Source: Reclinomonas americana ATCC 50394
Lineage: Eukaryota > Jakobida > Jakobea > Jakobida
NCBI GenBank assembly: GCA_048213135.1
Contig: PS015365.1
Location: forward strand, 30,183 to 51,840
DNA: 21,658 nt
Direction: 5' to 3'
Positions 11,693-21,658 of this stretch are shown in pieces. Every line of letters begins with the position of its first letter. Position 1 is the first letter of the stretch. The notes beneath the pieces are model-generated. The model was not told the DNA's origin and did no database searches. It saw only the letters and a program-made list of their open reading frames with translations. The translations under genes were made by a program, and so were the position numbers.

Positions 11693-13251
11693 ATGATGAT
11701 GAATGCGCAAGGCGGCAAGGCCTGGTTCTCGCCCGCTGTCTCCTTCATCATTGGCGTGGTCGATGTGTCGCTCACCTCGTGTATCGCCATGAGGTACAGT
11801 CGCTCTCTCTCTCTCTCTCTCTCTTCTCTCTTCTCCCTCTCTCTCTTCTCCGCTCTCTCTCCCTCCCTTCCTCGCCTCTCCTTCCCCTTCTCTTTCTCTT
11901 CTCTAGCCGTCTCTGATCTCCATCCCTTCTCCTTCTCTCTTTCTCTTCCCCTCTATCCCTCCTTTCCTCACTCTTCTCGCTTCACCTTCTCCCTCCCTCC
12001 CTCCCTCCATTCTCCTCTCACTCCCCGCCTTCCTCGTCTCCCCACCTTGTCTCACTCTCTCTTCCCTCCCTTCCTCCCTTCCTCGCCTCTCCTTCCCCTT
12101 CTCTTTTCCTTCCCCAGCCGTCTCTGATCACTTCTCCTTCTTCTTTCCCTTCTCCTTCCCCTTCCCTTGCCCTCTCTTCATCCCTTCTCCCTCCCTCCCT
12201 CCCTCCCNNNNNNNNNNNNNNNNNNNNNNNNNNNNNNNNNNNNNNNNNNNNNNNNNNNNNNNNNNNNNNNNNNNNNNNNNNNNNNNNNNNNNNNNNNNNN
12301 NNNNNNNNNNNNNNNNNNNNNNNNNNNNNNNNNNNNNNNNNNNNNNNNNNNNNNNNNNNNNNNNNNNNNNNNNNNNNNNNNNNNNNNNNNNNNNNNNNNN
12401 NNNNNNNNNNNNNNNNNNNNNNNNNNNNNNNNNNNNNNNNNNNNNNNNNNNNNNNNNNNNNNNNNNNNNNNNNNNNNNNNNNNNNNNNNNNNNNNNNNNN
12501 NNNNNNNNNNNNNNNNNNNNNNNNNNNNNNNNNNNNNNNNNNNNNNNNNNNNNNNNNNNNNNNNNNNNNNNNNNNNNNNNNNNNNNNNNNNNNNNNNNNN
12601 NNNNNNNNNNNNNNNNNNNNNNNNNNNNNNNNNNNNNNNNNNNNNNNNNNNNNNNNNNNNNNNNNNNNNNNNNNNNNNNNNNNNNNNNNNNNNNNNNNNN
12701 NNNNNNNNNNNNNNNNNNNNNNNNNNNNNNNNNNNNNNNNNNNNNNNNNNNNNNNNTCTGCCAAGTGCTGTGGCTGCTCAAGTACGAGACAACGGCGGGC
12801 CTCGGTTTGTCGCACTCATCTGCCTCAGAACATACCTCTCTCTCTCACACATGCTACCTCGACAGGTTGGCTGGCTGCCGGCACTCTGTCTGGCGGCCTC
12901 GGTCTGGCGGCGATTGTGTTCTTCACACCCGCCCTCTGCAACGTGCTGCACGACTTTGTGTCGTCGGATGTGGTGTGGTTCTACCTCTCCGACGTCTCCA
13001 TGGTTCGTGCATCGATGCGTCACACACTTCACCCGTCTCTCCTCCACTCCTCACATTGTTCGCTCGCGCAGATTTGCCTCGCCAAGTACGTGATGGTGTC
13101 GCGAGAAGCCGTGGCCAACAAGACCATGGACATTGACGACATTGAGGCGCAGCAGCCGCTCGTGGTGCACCCGTCAATCAACACCACCAGCAGCAGTGGC
13201 ACTACGACCATCAGCCGCATCTCACCATACGGCAACATGGTGCGGCTGTGA
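11693..13251 (+). CDS. Small multi-pass membrane protein, family uncertain; middle lost in an assembly gap
   Basis: Not firmly recognised. Visible exons: 11693-11793, a partial exon ending at 12804 whose start lies in or at the gap, 12866-13002, and 13072-13251. Exon 1 starts MMMNAQGGKAW and has one hydrophobic segment (SFIIGVVDVSLTSCIAM). After the gap come WLLKYETTAGLGWLAAG, a second hydrophobic segment (GGLGLAAIVFFTPALCNV), LHDFVSSDVVWFYL, and a hydrophilic Ser/Thr-rich tail ending NMVRL. The pattern of a helix, a Gly turn, a helix and then LHDxV..VW recalls small DUF2061-type membrane domains, but this is a weak guess. Phases agree for the last three exons. The start could lie further upstream, since a good acceptor (ending 11681) precedes the ATG in frame. 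It converges with the gene at 13368 (116-nt spacer). Confidence 0.72.
11794..12207 (+). repeat. Polypyrimidine intron tract with a 211-nt-spaced direct repeat
   Basis: After donor GTACAG the plus strand is nearly all C/T for about 400 nt up to the gap. CCTCGCCTCTCCTTCCCCTT recurs at 11870 and 12081, and AGCCGTCTCTGATC at 11905 and 12116, both pairs exactly 211 nt apart. Each copy ends like a 3' splice site, (T/C)AG|CCGTCTCTGATC. Confidence 0.85.
12208..12756. other. Assembly gap (549 N)
   Basis: Run of N following the polypyrimidine tract. It hides the rest of the intron and at least the 5' part of one coding exon of the plus-strand membrane protein gene. Confidence 1.
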
Positions 13252-13367
13252 GCACACTCCAGGCCATTTTCTCTCTCTCTCTTTGCCAATTACCCCGCTT
13301 TCCCCTGTCGTGTTTTTTTCTTTTCCGCTCCTTGTAATTCAGTCGTCTTTTCTCACATGCCATACGT
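13252..13367. terminator. Shared 3' region of two convergent genes
   Basis: This 116-nt spacer between a plus-strand stop and a minus-strand stop is CT-rich with a short T run (about 13312-13323). It must hold both polyadenylation sites. No canonical AATAAA is obvious on either strand. Confidence 0.45.
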
Positions 13368-14049
13368 CTATGATGCCGGTCGCTTCTGCTCTTGCTTGGT
13401 GTCTGCACCGTCGCTCTTGAACTGCGACAATCGCGCGTGAGGGAGAACAAGAAGCAAAGAAAAGACACCACCAGCGACGCAACAAAGCCCAGCACTCGTC
13501 GCCGCCTCTCCGGTGCATTCTCCTGCACCTTGTCGACGAGCTCCCGCGGCTGCGCAGTCACCAAACAATCGTCAGTCCATTGATCAACAAGCACGCACTA
13601 AGCAAGCAAAACGCAACAGTCTTGACGCCCATGGCGACACCAACCGCCACCGCCCCCGCCGCAAACACCGCTGCACACAAGGCCGTCGCCCGCCACAGCG
13701 TCTGCCACGCGAGTTGTCGCGCCTCCTTGCGCCTCCGCTCCATCTCCTCCACACCGCCGAAATCGTGATCATACCCGCCTCCTCCGCCACCACCACTGCT
13801 GTCATCGTCGGCATTGCCGCGGAGGAGACCACCGGCCCATGCGCGATTGGCGGCAGAATCGGGTGCGCTCGACTGTCGCAGAGCGTGGGCCAGGGTGCTG
13901 CGTGCAAAGTCGTCGTTCACAGGTTGACCGCTGGACAAGTGCAGGTCGACCTCCTTCTGCTGCTGCTGCTGCTGCTGTTGCGTGGTGAATGCTCGGTGCA
14001 GCAGTGCTGGTCTGGGGGCACGAAGCAGTTGGCGCGCGATGAGCAACAT
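13368..14049 (-). CDS. Probable mitochondrial membrane protein, 183 residues, possibly TMEM242-like
   Basis: Exons: 14049-13618 (144 codons), 13549-13484 (22 codons), 13421-13368. Both introns start GTTGCG and end GCAG, both in phase 0. The N-terminus MLLIARQLLRAPRPALLHRA is Arg-rich, free of acidic residues and amphipathic, like a mitochondrial presequence. It is followed by a Gln run (residues 24-31) and an acidic/Gly-rich linker (82-95). After a charged helix (EEMERRRKEARQ) comes a hydrophobic helix (about 121-142, ALCAAVFAAGAVAVGVAMG), then VKTPRELVDKVQENAP and a basic tail. A membrane helix, then GV, then a short amphipathic helix ending in Pro resembles the C-terminal half of TMEM242-type proteins. 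The similarity is weak and the function is not assigned. Confidence 0.7.
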
Positions 14050-14243
14050 GATGGTGAATTTCCGATGACGAGGACGAGATGTCCTTGTTCTTCTCCTCTC
14101 AACGACACATCGCATAGTGCGTACACTTCCTCGTAGAGAGAGAGAGAGAGAAAGAGAAACGGCGATCTCTTTTTGATTGCAGAATCGCGTGGCCAGACGC
14201 TGTCGACGTCGAGGGCCAGCGCGCGTTCGCTGGGCATTTGGTG
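14050..14243. other. Spacer with a short (GA)n run
   Basis: This 194-nt interval lies between the FN3 gene stop and the start of the mitochondrial-type gene, both on the minus strand. It holds a GA microsatellite (about 14134-14151) and nothing else recognisable. Confidence 0.6.
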
Positions 14244-17200
14244 CTATCTCATGGGGAATGCGATGTCTGTCACGCGTCGCGACTCGAGTTGCAGTGGATA
14301 TCGCTGCTGCTGCTGTAGTTGCAGTTGTTGTTGTTGCTGCTGCTGCTGCAATTGCTGCTGTTGCGCAAAGAACGGATGTTGACGGCGCAGCAGAACAAAG
14401 CCGCCATTGGGTGGCGGTGAGAAGAGCACGGGCGGCAGTACCTGCGGTTCGCCATTGACAAAGGCTGTGCACACGGTGGTGAGTAAGCTGGCGGCGCAAG
14501 AAAACATGATAAAAGCAAAACTTGCGCAACTGCTCGGCACCACATCCAGCGGCACTACAGAGCCGGGCGAGCTGGGGACGAGTTCCGCACTCAGCTTGTT
14601 CCTGTTTGTGGCACGCTGGCAGCGCGCACAGCAGCACCAGCCCAGGAGGATCGCGGTGGCAACGAGTGCGGTGCCGCCGGCGGCCACCAACAGCCACACC
14701 CACCACGGCAGGCCGGAGGACGAGGTGCGACTTGCGCTGTCGGGCGCATCGCCCGTGGTAGACACGCGCAGATTGGCCGAGGGAATCGACTGGCCAAACG
14801 AGTTGACGGCGCGCACATTGACAATATACGGCGTGCCCGGCTGCAGGCCGCTCTGCGTGTACGTGTAGGCGGAGCGTGCGGCAGAGGAGACGTCGGAGGC
14901 GTTCTTGAAGCCAACAATCGGCCGGCCGCCATTCTCCGGAAACACCTGGATCTGGTAGCTGGTGATGGCCGCCAGTCCGCCATACGCCGGCGTCGAAAAG
15001 TTAATGGTCAACGAGGTGTCGGTGACGGTGCTGCGTGTGGGCGCCGTCGGTGCTGCCGCCTGACCCGTCTGCGTCGTGCTGCCCTGCGTCGGCGTGCCCA
15101 CATTGCTGTTGGCGGTGCCTTGCGAGCCCTGCCCGAGACCGACGGCGTTGCTGGCTACCAGGACGAGGCGGTAGCGCGACGTGGGCTTGATGGTGAACAT
15201 TAGCTGCGTGCACAGGCCGTACACGGTCGGCACGGTGCCTGTGGTGCTCGTGCTGCCGACCACGGCCGTGTTGAGTCGCAGGCCGTCGGCCGCGCTCGGG
15301 TTGCCTGTCGACGGCAAGAATCGCGTGGTCCACTGCCAGTAGACCACGTAAAATACCGTGGCGGTGCGTGAGCCGACACCTAGCGCAGGCCACGACAAGC
15401 GGTACTCGTTGGCCGCGTAAAAGTCGATGGACGGCGGTGCTGCGGGTGGAACCAGGTCGGCGAGCAGCAGCGGCGACGCCTGCACATAGACGGACCGCGA
15501 AATGGCGCTCGTGCCAATCGAGTTGGTGGCCGTCAGGTAGAAGCGATAAAAGTTGCCGCTGAGCACCGTGACCGTCGTCGTCGAGTCGGAGACCTTTAAT
15601 GTCGCCGCCGGCTGTGTCGGGGAGATGGCGGACTCGCCGACAAGCACCTGCTCCACAACGGGTGTCGAGCCGCCAGTGGCCGTCGACCACGAAAGAGTAA
15701 TGGCGCTGCCGGTGTTGCTCACCACGAACAAGTTGGTGGGATCGTTGGGCACTTGGCCCGTCAACACGTTGTTGTTGCTGAGGCCGTTGTTGGCGCTGCC
15801 GTCCACGAACGACGCCTGCACCGTCGACTGCCCCACATCGTTGATGCCGCGCACGTCAACAAAGTAGGTGTTGGCGTCGGCGAGGCCTCGAATCACCGCC
15901 TGTTGCACCGAGGTGATGTTCTGCGCCAGCGTGCTGGCAGCCAGAGGCCGCCATACCACCAGCCACTGCGTGACGAATCCCTGCCCGCCCGTCTCCAGCG
16001 GCTGGCCCCACGTGAGCCAGATGGAGGTCGATCGTTTCAGCAGCAAGTTGGACGACAGCGATGTGATGCCGCCGGGCCGCACGGCCGCCGACGCCGTGGT
16101 GATGGTGATCACGCTTGCCGACAGGGCAGTCTGGTAGCCGTTGAACGAGGCCACGCCGACGCGATACTTGGTGTTGGCGTTCAGGCCGTTGACGGAGAGC
16201 GTCGAGGTGGAGGAACCGAGCGAGCCCTTGAACTGCGTGACGAATGTGTCGGGCACAAATGTCGTCGAAGTGGAGGTGGCATTGGTCAGGCCTTGCACCA
16301 GCAGCTGCACGCCAACAAACTGCAGGTCGCCATCGGAGGTGGCCAGCGACGCTTGCGTGCCAATGGCCGTCGAGGGCGTGGAGAGTGTGAAAGTCGCGTA
16401 GCCGGCTCCCACTGTGCCTGCGGCGCCTCCGGTGGAGATGGCCGGCAGCGGGTACGGCCGCACCACTGCATTGACAATCTGCAGCGTGGTACTTGATCCG
16501 GGACCACTCTGCGTCGACAGCACATCCTGGTCCGTGCGCACATTCGTCGCCTGCACGGCGTACGTGTACGACTTGCCGGGGACCGTGGAAAACGTGTAAT
16601 TCGTCACCACCGAGGTCCACGTGAACAGGCGACTGCAGCTGTTGGTGGTCTGGCTGACGATGTAGCCCGAGATGGCAGAGCCGCCGACTCCGACCGGCGC
16701 CGCCCACGACACATTGGTCACCACGTCCTGGTAGAAATTGCCGGCAAACCCGACGCCGCCACCATTCGGCACACCACCCTGCGAGTTCCGCACACCACCC
16801 ACCACCGTCGGCGCAGCCGGAGCAGTTGGTACATCGTCTGTGCACGGAGGACGGGGTAAGTACACAAACACGCTCAAATGCTTTGATCTCCTGCCCCCTT
16901 GCACGTAACTCGTGGTGTGTGTGGTGAGGCTGAGGTTGGCGGACGCCACAGAGTTGCCGGAGCTGCTGGTGGCAAACACGCTGTACGCGTAAAACGTGCT
17001 GGGCGTGAGGTTGGTGTCCTGAAACGACACCGCGTCGCCACTCGTCGGTATTGGAACGGTGGTGTACAGCGTACGAAGAGCGGTACCGATCCCGCGGAAC
17101 ACAGAGAAGCCAGTCACAGGATTCGAGCCGAAGCTCTGCGCAATCGTCCACGTGAAACTGATGGTGGTGGTCGTGTACTGCGTCAGCGTGATGACTGGCG

Positions 17201-20200
17201 GCGTGGCCGGAATAACTCCAGCCATCACAGGCGTTGTGATCCCCACGGCGACACTGAACTGACACGTTACCGGACTAGAGGCAGTACCGGCCGGGTTGAA
17301 GGGCGACGAAGAAGGAAAGGCGATCGAAAACTGGTTGCTGGCGCACACTTGCAGCGAGACAAACGTGTTGACCGGCAGCCCGCTGACATCGACAAAGTAC
17401 GAGGTCAAATTGCCGTTCCACCCAACGGCGCCACTGCCGCCATTGACGGGCGGGATAAAGGTAGAATCCAACGCCACGGCGGCCGTGGTGGTGACCGTCG
17501 ACACAAACGTGGCTCGGTTGATGGAGTAGACGACGCGGAAGGGCGATAAGCTGGGATGCGCCGTCGTGACATTGCTCTGGGAGGCGTTCGAGGTGGCCAG
17601 GTTGTCGCCGCCCACATTCACCGGCGTGCTGAAAGTGAGCCGCAGGCCCGAGGAGAACAGACGCGACACGGTCACGTTGGTCGGGGCGGCCGGCACATCG
17701 CCATTCTTCTCCGTGTTGACAAAGGCCGTCGCCGAGCTCGTGGACACCAGCGAATTGAAGGTCGCCTTGACGCGCACCGAGTATGCCGTGTCGGCCGTGA
17801 GGCTCACACTGCTGGTGGTGCTGCCACTTGTGGTCGTGTAACCAGTGATTTGCTGATAAAAGCCGGTGGCCAGCGGAAACAGACCGTAGAACGAGGTGAA
17901 GACGGAGCCGTTGTTGACTGTGGAGCCAAGCACGGCCGGCTGCTCTGTACCACTGCCAATGGCGACCGTGAAGGCAAAGGAGAAGCTCGAGGTGCCACCA
18001 CCGGCAGTTCCGCCCCACACGTTGGGGAGGGTGAAGGCCACCACAAACGACGTGGAGGTGATCTGGTCCACCATGGGTAGTGTGGCGGCCGACGGCACCG
18101 TCTTGTTGGCGACGGCCATGGTGACCACCACGGTCGACGAGTAGGCGAGGAAGCCGCCGAGAAATCCCGCATTGCCCGTGCCGTTGTTGTAGGCGACCTT
18201 GACGACGCACGAGCTGCCGGTGACGCCCATGATCTTGGCCAGTACACGGTTGCGGGTGACGCTGGCACTGGCGGTGGCCGTCGATACGCCCAGGTCGTTG
18301 AGGTCGCTCACCGTTGGCACCGTCGCCGTGCCTCCATCACAAGTGCTCAGCACAAACCACGACGGATTGACGGCGACACCCACGTTGCCGGCGGGCGCCT
18401 CCCATTCCAGCACAAACGCCGAGTTGGTAATGTAGCGCACAGTGCTCGACAGCGTTGGCGCCGTCGGCGACACAATGGCGGTGGCCGGCGCGTCGCTGGT
18501 GGTGAACGAGCCGGTCCACGCACTCTGCGACCGATTCACTTGCGTGTTCGTGTACACCGACACGGTGTACGGGGTGAGAGAGTTGAGGGCGCCGAGAGTA
18601 ATGGAGCGCCACGACCCCATAAAAGTCTCCGAGAGCGTCACTGTGGTGCCGTTGTTGGGTGTGCCGACGGCGAAAGCTCGCTGCGAGTTGCCTTGCGTCG
18701 TCAGCACCAGAAAGGCGGCAAATGTCGAGCTCGTCGCCCCCACATCTTGCGTGCTCAGGTTGCCCTGACCGACCACACTCGTCGGCAGCTGCACCCAGAT
18801 GACCGCCGACAAGTTGGTTACGTAATAAATCGCATTGGTCGACTGTGTGACCACATCCGGTCGATTGGTGGCGGTGTAGGCACTCAGTGACGACACAGTG
18901 GTGACCGTAGTGGGAGAGTTCTGTCCGTTCGGCAACGTCACAGTGGCACCCATGGTGTAAAAGCGACCGGGAGAGAGCGCAGACAGCGTGCACAGAAACG
19001 CATCGTTGTGCAGACCGGCGGGCTGGAACAGCACGTTGCAGGAGACGGAGGGTGTCACCGCCGTGCCACGCAGCGTCAGCGTAAATGTCGGCGAGGGCGT
19101 AACCGCGGCGGCTGTTAGCGATGCACCCGACGACACAATCGCAATATTGTTGGCGCTGTACGTCGCTTGCGCCACTGTCAGCGTCAGCGCAATGGTCGCC
19201 GTGGTATCGGTCAGATCCACCAGCGCAACCGACGCAAGTGCGCCACCGGCAGCTGCCGGTGCCGCAATGACATCGGCACCGGTGTTCGGCGCCGTTCCGT
19301 TCCGACTGCAACAGTAGATCACCAGCGGTGGCTGACCACTGAGACTGGTGATGCTGACGCCGACAGTGTCGAGCGTGCCGAGGGTAATGGCGCCGATGGT
19401 CGGCAACCGCGTGCACGTGTTTGTCGCCCACGTCAGCGTGAGACCGACGGCACTGGTGTAGCCCTGGCCGGCCGACACGACCGTGACCGCCGTCCCGTTT
19501 GCCACATTGCCGGCGCCATCGGCCAGCACCGTGGCCGCGGCACCTGCGCCGCCATTGCCGTAGATGCTGAAGGAGAGTAGTGTGTTGGCGCCGCAGCCGG
19601 CACCCGTGGCGCCCGCCGTGACACCAATCGCCGTCACAGATGTGGTGGTGGCCAGTGAGCCGAGTCGCACGGCCACCGTAAATGTCAGGGAAGTGGGAAC
19701 GGCGGCCTGCATGAACGGGAAGAGAAAGAGAGTTGAGGGCAATGCTCCATGAATCAGTGATGCGCAGCGGTGTGACGAAGCAACGAACCGATGATGTGGG
19801 GTTGAGATAAATCGCGTCGGCCGTGGGCACAGCAAACTTGGTGGCCAGCGCCGACGAGCCCGACACCATACTGATCGCCGCAAACGACGGAAACCCGGCC
19901 GTGACAGAGGCGGCAACTTTGCCATTGTTGACTGGTCGACCGGGACAGAAGACGACAAAGTCGACGCCGACAGTGAGGAGGCCATTCGCTGATGTGCCGC
20001 CAATCACACTTTTGCCGTCGCGACCGTAAAACACCGGCAGAGTTGGCGTGTTGATGACATTGTTGTCGGCGACCTGCGCCGCCAGTGCCGTGGCCGTGAG
20101 GCCGGCCGCATTGGAGACCAGCACACCGGGACGCGTAGAGACAAGGAAGGAGAGAATGCCGGCGACCACCAGCGACCCGCTCACATCGGTGGCAGCCATG

Positions 20201-21598
20201 TTCAGCGACCCCGTTCCGCCACTGCCATTGGCGGCAAACGAGTACGGCGTCACCGCAAACCCGTCGGTGCCAATGTCCGTCGGCGCACCGTTGATACTGT
20301 AGGAGCATGAGGTGGAGGTGACGGCCACGGAGGCCCAACACGACAGAACGGTGATGCTCGGCGCCCACTGTGGCGTGGAGCCAGTGGACAGAGTGAGGAG
20401 CAGCTGCCCGCCGACCGTGGTCGCCGGAGAGCCGGCGGTCGCCAGCTGTCGCCACGATTGCACACCTTCACCCACGGCACTCACGGCCTGCACGCGCACC
20501 AAGTACGATGGCGCGGTAAGTCCCTTCAGTAGCGACCGCCCTCCGCTCACTCGCCCGACACTGGTGACCACCACCGTCACTGCAGAGGGCGCCGAAAACA
20601 CCGTCGACACCGTCGTTCCAGTATTGTCGGTGGCAGGGGCGGCCTCCACACGAAACTCAGACAGCGCAGCACCCGTGCGTTGCGGTGCATCCCACGAGAT
20701 GAGACCGCCATTGGTGGCCACAGTGACCACCGTTAGATTCGCATTCTGAATCGCGTCGGGCGTCTGCTTCCCATTTGTCGTCGTCACACTCAGCGCGGCG
20801 GACCACAGACCGAATCCCCATTCACCGACGGCGCGCACGCGAACCGAGTACGCGGTATTCGGCTGCAGCAGACTTGTGGCGGAGTCGGCGCCCGTCCCAT
20901 TGACGACGCACGAGACGGTGGAGAACGGCAGGGGTGGCGAGGTGAACGGCGCCGCGACCTGGCCCGCGTCGTCAAAAAAGGTCACCGCAGTCCACCCGCC
21001 GGCTTGCGTCTTGACTAGGGAGGGAAACGGAGAGGAAGTGAGAAGCGAGAGAAGGAGAGGGAGAAGGAGAGGGAGAAAGAGGTGAAGGAGAGGGAGAAGG
21101 AGGTGAAGGAGAAGGAGGAGGGAGAGGCAGAGAAAGAAGGGAGAGAGAGAAGTACAAAGAGAGAGGGAGAGAGAGAGAGAGCAACAGCGAGAAATGATTG
21201 TAGTTCATCGCAACTCTGCACTTGAAAGTACGGCGACTGCAGCTGCACGCGATGGATATCGGTGCCGGTCTGGCCGAGTTGCGTCGGCGGCGTAAACGAC
21301 AGCACAAATGAGGTGGCGGCCATGTACCTCGCCGCCAGGCTAGTTGGCTGCCGAGGAGTGCCTGACACCGGCACCGACACCACCAGCGGCTGCGAGCGCA
21401 CACCTTCCCCGTACGCATTGACAGAGAACACCTGGACGAAACACATACGTTGATGTGAGAGGCAACAATGAGGATCGAATGCCATTTTTTTGGTCGCGTG
21501 CGCACCGTGATCGAGTACTGCACGCCCTGCTGTATGTTCTGATCGAATGAGCGTAGCACCAGGCCGTAGCACAAGCTGGAGCCTGTCACTGAGGTGCA
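14244..21598 (-). CDS. Giant single-pass FN3-repeat membrane protein, 3' portion (at least 2286 residues)
   Basis: Exons: 21598-21506, 21431-21215, 21014-19789, 19706-16910, 16837-14531, 14464-14244. They total 6861 nt, and an acceptor at the first exon shows that the gene continues off the right edge. The extracellular part contains roughly eleven to thirteen FN3-like modules, recognisable by PxxP linkers, a beta-strand Trp or Phe (LSWSTATGG, SWAAPVGVGG, WLTWGQPLETGG) and ends such as YSVRVRAVGEWGFG, YRFYLTATNSIGTS and YIVNVRAVNSFGQS. A non-FN3 block (about residues 240-640) contains a Gly/Ala-rich motif. A transmembrane helix (about 2156-2178, WWVWLLVAAGG...) is followed by CCCARCQR and a cytosolic tail with a Gln-rich run. 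A cell-surface adhesion or receptor role is inferred from the architecture only; no catalytic domain is visible. Confidence 0.9.
14288..14362 (-). repeat. CAG/CAA-rich tract encoding a Gln run in the FN3 protein tail
   Basis: On the minus strand CAG and CAA codons, with Leu interruptions, encode about twenty Gln in the cytosolic tail near the C-terminus. A similar but shorter CAG run is in the mitochondrial-type gene (about 13956-13979). Confidence 0.9.
19437..19571 (-). other. Gly/Ala-rich GGxGAxATV...GxGYTS module inside the FN3 protein
   Basis: Residues about 558-602 of the visible protein read SIYGNGGAGAAATV, a spacer GNVANGTAVTVV, then SAGQGYTSAV. This matches a short beta-repeat pattern (GGxGAxATxxV...ITVxxxGxGYTxxP) that I know from bacterial and phage surface or tail proteins. 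Here it stands once, between FN3-like regions. Confidence 0.6.
21015..21214 (-). repeat. FN3 gene intron with sense-strand polypyrimidine tract
   Basis: This 200-nt intron has donor GTTGCG and acceptor CCTAG. From about 21017 to 21190 the plus strand is almost pure A/G (GA and GGAGAA runs), giving a C/U tract in the sense RNA next to the 3' splice site. Confidence 0.9.
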
Positions 21599-21658
21599 CT
21601 GTCGAGGGGAGGGCGAGGAGCAATGAGCAGGGAGGGGGAAGAGAGGGAGAAGAAAGGG

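Noticed and set aside
11905-12129. The repeated AG|CCGTCTCTGATC segments as duplicated coding exons of the plus-strand gene
   Set aside because: In the phase left by exon 1 they read Ser-Arg-Leu-stop, so they cannot be normal coding exons there.
15856-17265. 469-codon His/Arg/Gly-rich frame on the minus strand, and similar plus-strand frames at 15753-16496 and 16899-17549
   Set aside because: Alternate-frame shadows of the GC-rich FN3 coding exons; composition and lack of family similarity give them away.
14244-20003. A single 1919-residue ORF as the FN3 protein
   Set aside because: Its first part (20003-19789) is out of frame with the true upstream exon, and it reads through the introns 19788-19707, 16909-16838 and 14530-14465.

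Overview
The window is a gene-dense, intron-rich piece of a nuclear genome from a ciliated or flagellated eukaryote, most likely a protist or a lineage near the base of the opisthokonts. I cannot place it further. The evidence is: a 26S proteasome ATPase, a tectonic-type ciliary protein, an SPX/EXS phosphate exporter, an inositol monophosphatase and a giant fibronectin type III (FN3) membrane protein, nearly all split by short introns (mostly 57-91 nt). Longer introns and spacers hold (CA)n, (GA)n and polypyrimidine tracts, four of them broken by runs of N.

Layout, left to right. (1) 460-101, minus: the 5' end of a tectonic (TCTN) gene, running off the left edge. (2) 2970-608, minus: proteasome ATPase RPT3/PSMC4; one exon, for the coiled coil, is missing and probably lies in an assembly gap. 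(3) 5747-3308, minus: a 500-residue major facilitator superfamily (MFS) transporter in 15 exons, two of only 18 and 19 nt. (4) 9054-5819, minus: a 942-residue XPR1/PHO1-type phosphate exporter. (5) 11106-9246, minus: a 281-residue inositol monophosphatase. (6) 11693-13251, plus: a small multi-pass membrane protein interrupted by a 549-nt gap. (7) 14049-13368, minus: a 183-residue probable mitochondrial membrane protein. (8) 21598-14244, minus: at least 2286 residues of a single-pass FN3 protein whose 5' end is outside the window.

I rebuilt the exons by hand from splice-site dinucleotides, reading phase and family similarity. In the five genes whose stated exon set is complete (3, 4, 5, 7, and 8 as far as it lies in the window) the exon lengths sum to a multiple of three. 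RPT3 without its missing exon does too.

The main discovery-type observation is the 5' splice site. Of about 44 inferred donors, 13 read GTTGCG (10 of these GTTGCGT), and others read GTTCGT, GTTTCG, GTTACG or GTGCGT. Only about six resemble the usual GTRAGN. In most of the 13 the donor is fixed by reading phase and by family similarity on both sides.

Functionally, the inositol monophosphatase, the SPX/EXS phosphate exporter and the MFS transporter sit head-to-tail on one strand with 191- and 71-nt spacers. This is suggestive because SPX domains sense inositol pyrophosphates, but any link is inference. No tRNA, rRNA, CRISPR or transposon gene was recognised.
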